Source of the DNA: a bacterium
Lineage (GTDB): Bacteria; Bacteroidota; Bacteroidia; Chitinophagales; Chitinophagaceae
Assembly: GCA_027364635.1 (NCBI GenBank)
Contig: DAHXOZ010000006.1
Coordinates: forward strand, 1 to 45,458
DNA: 45,458 bases
Direction of reading: 5' to 3'
The notes under the pieces were generated by a model that saw only the letters and a list, made by a program, of their open reading frames with translations, had not been told where the DNA came from and made no database searches. Below are positions 42,502 to 45,458 of this stretch, one piece after another (position 1 is the stretch's first letter; each line of letters begins with the position of its first letter). Made by a program: the position numbers and the translations under genes.

Positions 42502-42993
42502 TTAAATCCCAATTGTTTTACTTCTTCTTTCCATTAAAATAGTATCTCTCCATTTCCCATTCATTTGCCCGATGCGTTCTCTTGTACCCAATATCCGAAA
42601 TCCAAACGCTTCATGAATTTTAATGCTTGCTATATTTTCAGGAAAAATCCCTGCCTGTAAAGTCCAGATATTATTCGCTTCGCTTTCTTCAATCAATTTC
42701 TGCAGTAGTTGTTTTCCCACACCTTTTCTCCTGGCTTTACCACTTACATATACACTTACTTCCGCTACGCCCGCATATACGCATCTTTCTGAAACCCCTG
42801 TAAGCGCTGCCCAACCTAAAATAATTCCATCTCCTTTTGCAACCATGCGACTATGTTGAAGGTGGTCGTTGTTCCATTCGTGCCAATCCGGTGACTGTTG
42901 TTGAAAGGTCGCATTGCCTGTAGCAATGCCTTCTTCATAAATTTGTTTTACCGCTTCCCAGTCTTTCGGAAGCATTTTATCTAAGATGATCAT
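42502..42993 (-). CDS. arsN1: GNAT N-acetyltransferase, ArsN1 (arsinothricin/phosphinothricin) type
   Basis: A 163-aa GNAT enzyme. Features of the PAT/ArsN1 group: '[20 protein letters not shown]', '[23 protein letters not shown]', acetyl-CoA loop [13 protein letters not shown] (about 91-103), and '[28 protein letters not shown]'. Such enzymes acetylate arsinothricin, an arsenic antibiotic. It lies between arsM and acr3, 13-14 nt from each, which supports that role over general phosphinothricin acetylation; the exact substrate is not proved by sequence. Confidence 0.83.
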   Translation of the reverse strand: MIILDKMLPKDWEAVKQIYEEGIATGNATFQQQSPDWHEWNNDHLQHSRMVAKGDGIILGWAALTGVSERCVYAGVAEVSVYVSGKARRKGVGKQLLQKLIEESEANNIWTLQAGIFPENIASIKIHEAFGFRILGTRERIGQMNGKWRDTILMERRSKTIGI

Positions 42994-43007
42994 TGAAAAT
43001 AATTTTT

Positions 43008-43853
43008 TTAATTACAACATCCCGGAGCACATCCACATTCTCTTTCTGAAGTTTTTTCTGCATAAACAGTAATACTAAAAATTCCCGCGTCTGAGTTTTT
43101 AAAAGATGCGATTTCATCTGCAGATAAATAATTACTTAAAATATCATCCGGAACAACGATTGTTTTTTCTTTCTGAATCATAATGTTTGTGAATCCGTTT
43201 GATTCTATCAATTCCAGGTAGGTTTGTTTTTGAATAGCACCTGAAACACAGCCTGCATACATCTCAGCAGCATTTTGAATGTTTGCAGGAAGATCGCCAA
43301 CTAACACAATGTCAGAAATACTGAAATGGCCACCTGGCTTCAATACCCTGAAGATTTCTTTAAAAACTCCTGATTTATTTGGAACGAGGTTTAAAACACA
43401 ATTGCTTACAATTACATCGGCAACATTAGAAGTAACCGGCATTTTTTCGATGTCGCCCTGACGGAATTCGACATTGTTTAATCCCCTTAATTCGGCATTG
43501 CTTCTCGCTTTTTCAATCATCGCAGGTGTAAAATCAATTCCTATCACTTTTCCTTTCTCGCCGGTTTCATAGCGGGCAACAAAAGCATCATTGCCCGCGC
43601 CGCTTCCCAGATCAATTACTACATCTTTTTTTTTAATTTTTGCAAATTGTGTCGGCAATCCACATCCCAAACCAAGATCTGCATCGGGATTGTAACCTTC
43701 CAAATGCTTATAATCTTCAGACATGATGTTGTACACTTCATCACTACAACAGCCGGAGCCGCAGCAGGATGATTGATTCGTTTCTTTGTCCTGTAAAGCA
43801 ATCTCTGAATATTTTTGCTTTACGATTTCTTTTAGACCATTTTCGTTTTCCAT
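43008..43853 (-). CDS. arsM: arsenite S-adenosylmethionine methyltransferase
   Basis: A 281-aa methyltransferase converting As(III) to methylated species. Cys-rich N-terminal stretch SSCCGSGCCSDE (about 28-39), 'GYNPDADLGLGCGLP' (Cys near 64), SAM motif VIDLGSGAGNDAFVA (about 79-93), 'NCVLNLVPNKSGVFKEIFRVLKPGG', and 'EMYAGCVSGA' (As-binding Cys). A short Cys tail (ECGCAPGCC) ends the protein. Preceded by its own copy of the ArsR operator; 54 nt after arsR. Confidence 0.92.
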   Translation of the reverse strand: MENENGLKEIVKQKYSEIALQDKETNQSSCCGSGCCSDEVYNIMSEDYKHLEGYNPDADLGLGCGLPTQFAKIKKKDVVIDLGSGAGNDAFVARYETGEKGKVIGIDFTPAMIEKARSNAELRGLNNVEFRQGDIEKMPVTSNVADVIVSNCVLNLVPNKSGVFKEIFRVLKPGGHFSISDIVLVGDLPANIQNAAEMYAGCVSGAIQKQTYLELIESNGFTNIMIQKEKTIVVPDDILSNYLSADEIASFKNSDAGIFSITVYAEKTSERECGCAPGCCN

Positions 43854-43873
43854 TATTTTATGTTTTTATTATT

Positions 43874-43889
43874 ATCGGAATATTACGAT
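43874..43889. promoter_or_regulatory. ArsR operator between arsR and arsM
   Basis: ATCGGAATATTACGAT, a near-perfect 16-bp palindrome (ATCG-N-AATATT-N-CGAT), 20 nt upstream of the arsM ATG. It matches the site in the arsR promoter at the conserved half-sites. Presumably lets ArsR tune arsM separately. Confidence 0.6.
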
Positions 43890-43907
43890 TAGTATTTGCA
43901 AAAAAAA

Positions 43908-44237
43908 TCAGCAACACTGGTTTGTTCCTTTGTAAGAATCAAAAAGCTGATTAAGTCTTTCTTTTGCTACCTTCCATTCCTTTTCATCAATACAGTAACA
44001 AACAGTTGCTCCATCAATGTCACCCTTTATTAATCCTGCCTGCTTTAATTCCTTCAAATGCTGTGAAACGGTGCTTTGTGACAAGGGAAGTTCGTCCACA
44101 ATGTCACCACAAATACACGCTTGCTTTTTTATTAATAAATTAAGAATAGCGACTCGTGCCGGATGGGCAAGCGCTTTGGCGTAATTGGCAATCCGGTTAT
44201 CCTTTAGTGTAAATTCTTCTGATTTTGTTGCCCCCAT
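43908..44237 (-). CDS. arsR: ArsR-family arsenite-responsive repressor
   Basis: A 109-aa winged-helix repressor. '[26 protein letters not shown]' carries a CxC beside helix 3, '[19 protein letters not shown]' is the recognition helix, and 'DGATVCYCI' the wing with two more Cys; the tail ends in NQCC. The As(III) site is likely built from these Cys residues. It heads arsR-arsM-arsN1-acr3-MPE-arsC and has an operator over its own -7 box. Confidence 0.9.
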   Translation of the reverse strand: MGATKSEEFTLKDNRIANYAKALAHPARVAILNLLIKKQACICGDIVDELPLSQSTVSQHLKELKQAGLIKGDIDGATVCYCIDEKEWKVAKERLNQLFDSYKGTNQCC

Positions 44238-44252
44238 GTTGTTTCTTTATTA

Positions 44253-44287
44253 ATCGCAAAATTACGATGTAATATTTACAGCACAAA
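44253..44287 (-). promoter_or_regulatory. arsR promoter with operator overlapping the -7 element
   Basis: Minus strand: TTTG (44284-44287), a 19-nt spacer, TAATTTTG (44257-44264), the full Bacteroidota promoter. The palindrome ATCGTAATTTTGCGAT (44253-44268) contains the whole -7 box, so ArsR binding would block the sigma factor. The rest of the 238-nt gap to 44475 holds only AT-rich sequence. Confidence 0.72.
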
Positions 44288-44475
44288 CATTTTTTAAAAA
44301 TTTTCGAAATATTTTTTTTAAGAATCCCTAGTTATCATAATTCTTAATAAATTAATTATCATTTTGAACTAAATGCATTTTGAAAGAAAAATAGAAATCC
44401 CAACTAATTGTTCGTTTACTGTTTTATGATAATAGAAAAAAGGTATATCCAATTTCTTTGTTGAGACAGTTAAAT

Positions 44476-45153
44476 TTATTTTGCTTTTTTTAAGTTTTCA
44501 ATTTTCCACAATGAATAATTAAGTTTATAAAATATCTTAAATACCAGGCAATACTCTTCAATTATTTTATCGATACTGAAATCTGTTGTCCAGGTAACCT
44601 GAAGTTGGCCTAAATTTCCAATTTCATTATTCTCTGCTATACCAATAAAATATTTTCTAAAGATTCTAAATATTGTTCCTTTATTAGTTTGAAAAAGTTC
44701 AGGATATTTACTTTTTACTGACTTTCCAAAATGCTCACTTTCCACTAATTCAAATTCTCCATACTGTGAAAGATTCAAAAAATCTATCCAAAAAGTATCA
44801 GCCATATTCTTAAGATTTTTGGAATGCCGGAAATAGGTGCTCAAATAAACTCCCTTTTCTCCAAGTCCTAAATAATAAGAAGATTTTGTCTTTTTGGAGT
44901 TTATAATTAATTCAGGGCCATAAAAATTTTCTGAAAATTTATCACTTTCAAAATCATCTTTAAAATTTCCAAATTCCAGTGCCATTTCAAAAATTTTAAA
45001 AAATACATTAACTACTTCATAAAGTAATTTAATTTTATCTTCCCCTGAAAGCTTCTCAGAATATGGCGCTTTGCGATAAGAATTTATAAGATTTGTCCAA
45101 GTATCAAAATATTCAGACTGATTTGTGATTATTTTCTTTAAACGATTTTCCAT
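44476..45153 (-). CDS. hypothetical protein (225 aa)
   Basis: No family recognised. The protein is soluble-looking, rich in Phe, Tyr, Lys and Glu, with no signal peptide, TM helix or Cys cluster. Helical stretches ('KIKLLYEVVNVFFKIFEMAL') alternate with beta-like segments ('YLGLGEKGVYLSTYF', 'LGQLQVTWTTDFS'). The start is ATG 45151-45153, with a TAnnTTTG box about 38 nt upstream. There is no link to metal resistance in its sequence; it may mark the edge of the island. The ORF length and codon use argue that it is real. Confidence 0.6.
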   Translation of the reverse strand: MENRLKKIITNQSEYFDTWTNLINSYRKAPYSEKLSGEDKIKLLYEVVNVFFKIFEMALEFGNFKDDFESDKFSENFYGPELIINSKKTKSSYYLGLGEKGVYLSTYFRHSKNLKNMADTFWIDFLNLSQYGEFELVESEHFGKSVKSKYPELFQTNKGTIFRIFRKYFIGIAENNEIGNLGQLQVTWTTDFSIDKIIEEYCLVFKIFYKLNYSLWKIENLKKAK

Positions 45154-45190
45154 AATTAATCTTTATAAAGCTACTACCAAAGCGAGGAAA

Positions 45191-45198
45191 CAAATGTA
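45191..45198 (-). promoter_or_regulatory. candidate -7 promoter element for the hypothetical gene
   Basis: TACATTTG on the minus strand fits TAnnTTTG and would give a leader of roughly 30 nt before the ATG at 45153. No clear -33 TTTG at 19 nt. Confidence 0.3.
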
Positions 45199-45242
45199 AT
45201 TATCAGAAAAATCAGAAAGATAAACTAATAGCTTTTAGTGAC

Positions 45243-45302
45243 ATAGCAGTACTCCCGCTTTATTCTATAAAAATGGGAAAATATTGTCGGGAGAACTGCT
45301 AT
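45243..45302. repeat. 15-bp inverted repeat, 30-nt spacer
   Basis: ATAGCAGTACTCCCG (45243-45257) pairs with CGGGAGAACTGCTAT (45288-45302) at 14 of 15 positions. It stands in the last 305 nt of the window, which hold no gene I can support. It could be a terminator, a mobile-element end or a recombination site; nothing decides between them. Confidence 0.55.
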
Positions 45303-45348
45303 GAATTGAAAGTAACGGATGTATTGAGATTGACTCGTTCCTCACCAA

Positions 45349-45433
45349 ACACAATACAAGATTCATAAATGAAAAGACATTCGCACCACATCCTTCATTC
45401 TTTCGGAAGAGGTGCTTGTAAAGAGTATTGTGT
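45349..45433. repeat. 9-bp inverted repeat near the right edge
   Basis: ACACAATAC (45349-45357) and GTATTGTGT (45425-45433), 67 nt apart. It may extend a larger folded structure with the neighbouring repeat. A 20-codon minus-strand frame ending at 45395 lies inside the right part and might be the end of an adjacent gene. Confidence 0.3.
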
Positions 45434-45458
45434 ATCCAGCTTTTTCGCTCCTTCCTTC

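Noticed and set aside
45243-45302. Integron attC-like site
   Set aside because: The inverted repeat lacks the GTT/AAC core sites expected of attC.
45395-45457. 20-codon minus-strand frame reading into the right edge
   Set aside because: Too short to support; other frames in the same strand are also open, so I could not tell whether it is the end of a real gene.
1-45458. Insertion sequences, CRISPR arrays, tRNA or rRNA genes
   Set aside because: Looked for transposase or integrase motifs, regular spaced repeats and conserved RNA gene sequences; none seen.

Overview
The window is about 45 kb of AT-rich DNA (roughly 37% G+C by eye). It almost certainly comes from a member of the Bacteroidota, most like the Chitinophagaceae/Sphingobacteriales side, though the genus cannot be fixed from sequence alone. 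The main evidence is Bacteroidota-specific families (DUF6660, HYC_CC_PP, DUF3347 lipoproteins, CzcA-TolC fusions) and two textbook Bacteroidota promoters (TTTG-N19-TAnnTTTG). It reads as a metal and metalloid resistance island. Apart from the 3' end of a CDF cation exporter at the left edge, every gene I can support lies on the minus strand, so transcription runs from high to low coordinates. I see no transposase, integrase, tRNA, rRNA or CRISPR array.

Layout by region. 1-241: end of a zinc/cadmium CDF exporter (+). 251-5280: divalent-metal RND cassette 1 (DUF6660 protein, 51-aa membrane microprotein, CzcA, CzcB), then a TonB-receptor 3' remnant and a SpoIIAA-like gene. 6273-12935: cassette 2 with the same order (DUF6660, 50-aa microprotein, CzcA fused to TolC, CzcB) plus MgtC. 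13024-14222: mercury module A (ArsR/CadC-type regulator, MerTP, GDCCVxC protein). 14330-18655: methyltransferase, CopB-type copper ATPase, FAD oxidoreductase. 18739-29238: copper module with two His-rich HYC_CC_PP proteins, methyltransferase, accessory Lgt, DUF305 protein, Cys-rich four-helix copper storage protein, a multicopper oxidase fused to a CopB domain, a haem-binding protein, three tandem DUF3347 proteins, a small HMA protein and a BNR/sialidase-like lipoprotein. 29411-32251: mercury module B (regulator, MerTP, MerP, MerA). 32413-40009: Cus copper/silver efflux operon with two CusB-type adaptors, CusC and a CusA split into two ORFs, preceded by a third HYC_CC_PP protein. 40198-44237: arsenic operon arsR-arsM-arsN1-acr3-metallophosphoesterase-arsC, with arsC broken by indels. 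44476-45153: an unrecognised gene; the right edge holds inverted repeats.

How it fits together. The RND pumps export divalent (Czc) and monovalent (Cus) metal across both membranes. CopB moves copper from cytoplasm to periplasm, where the oxidase and the many lipoproteins may oxidise or bind it; the local Lgt would lipidate them. Mercury is bound and imported by MerP/MerTP and reduced by MerA. Arsenite is exported by Acr3 or methylated by ArsM. Metal sensing is visible only as three ArsR-family repressors, each with palindromic operators at its own promoter. The copper genes have no local regulator, but two tandem FNR-like palindromes lie upstream of the Cus operon.

Most interesting observations: (i) a ~50-aa membrane microprotein between DUF6660 and CzcA, conserved in both paralogous cassettes with mostly third-position codon changes; (ii) mercury module B is bracketed by ~60-bp direct repeats made of the cusB 3' end, which looks like an insertion scar; (iii) cusA is split in a cytoplasmic loop with the downstream ATG one base after the stop; (iv) arsC carries four small indels; (v) ArsR-family operators sit directly on Bacteroidota promoter elements.
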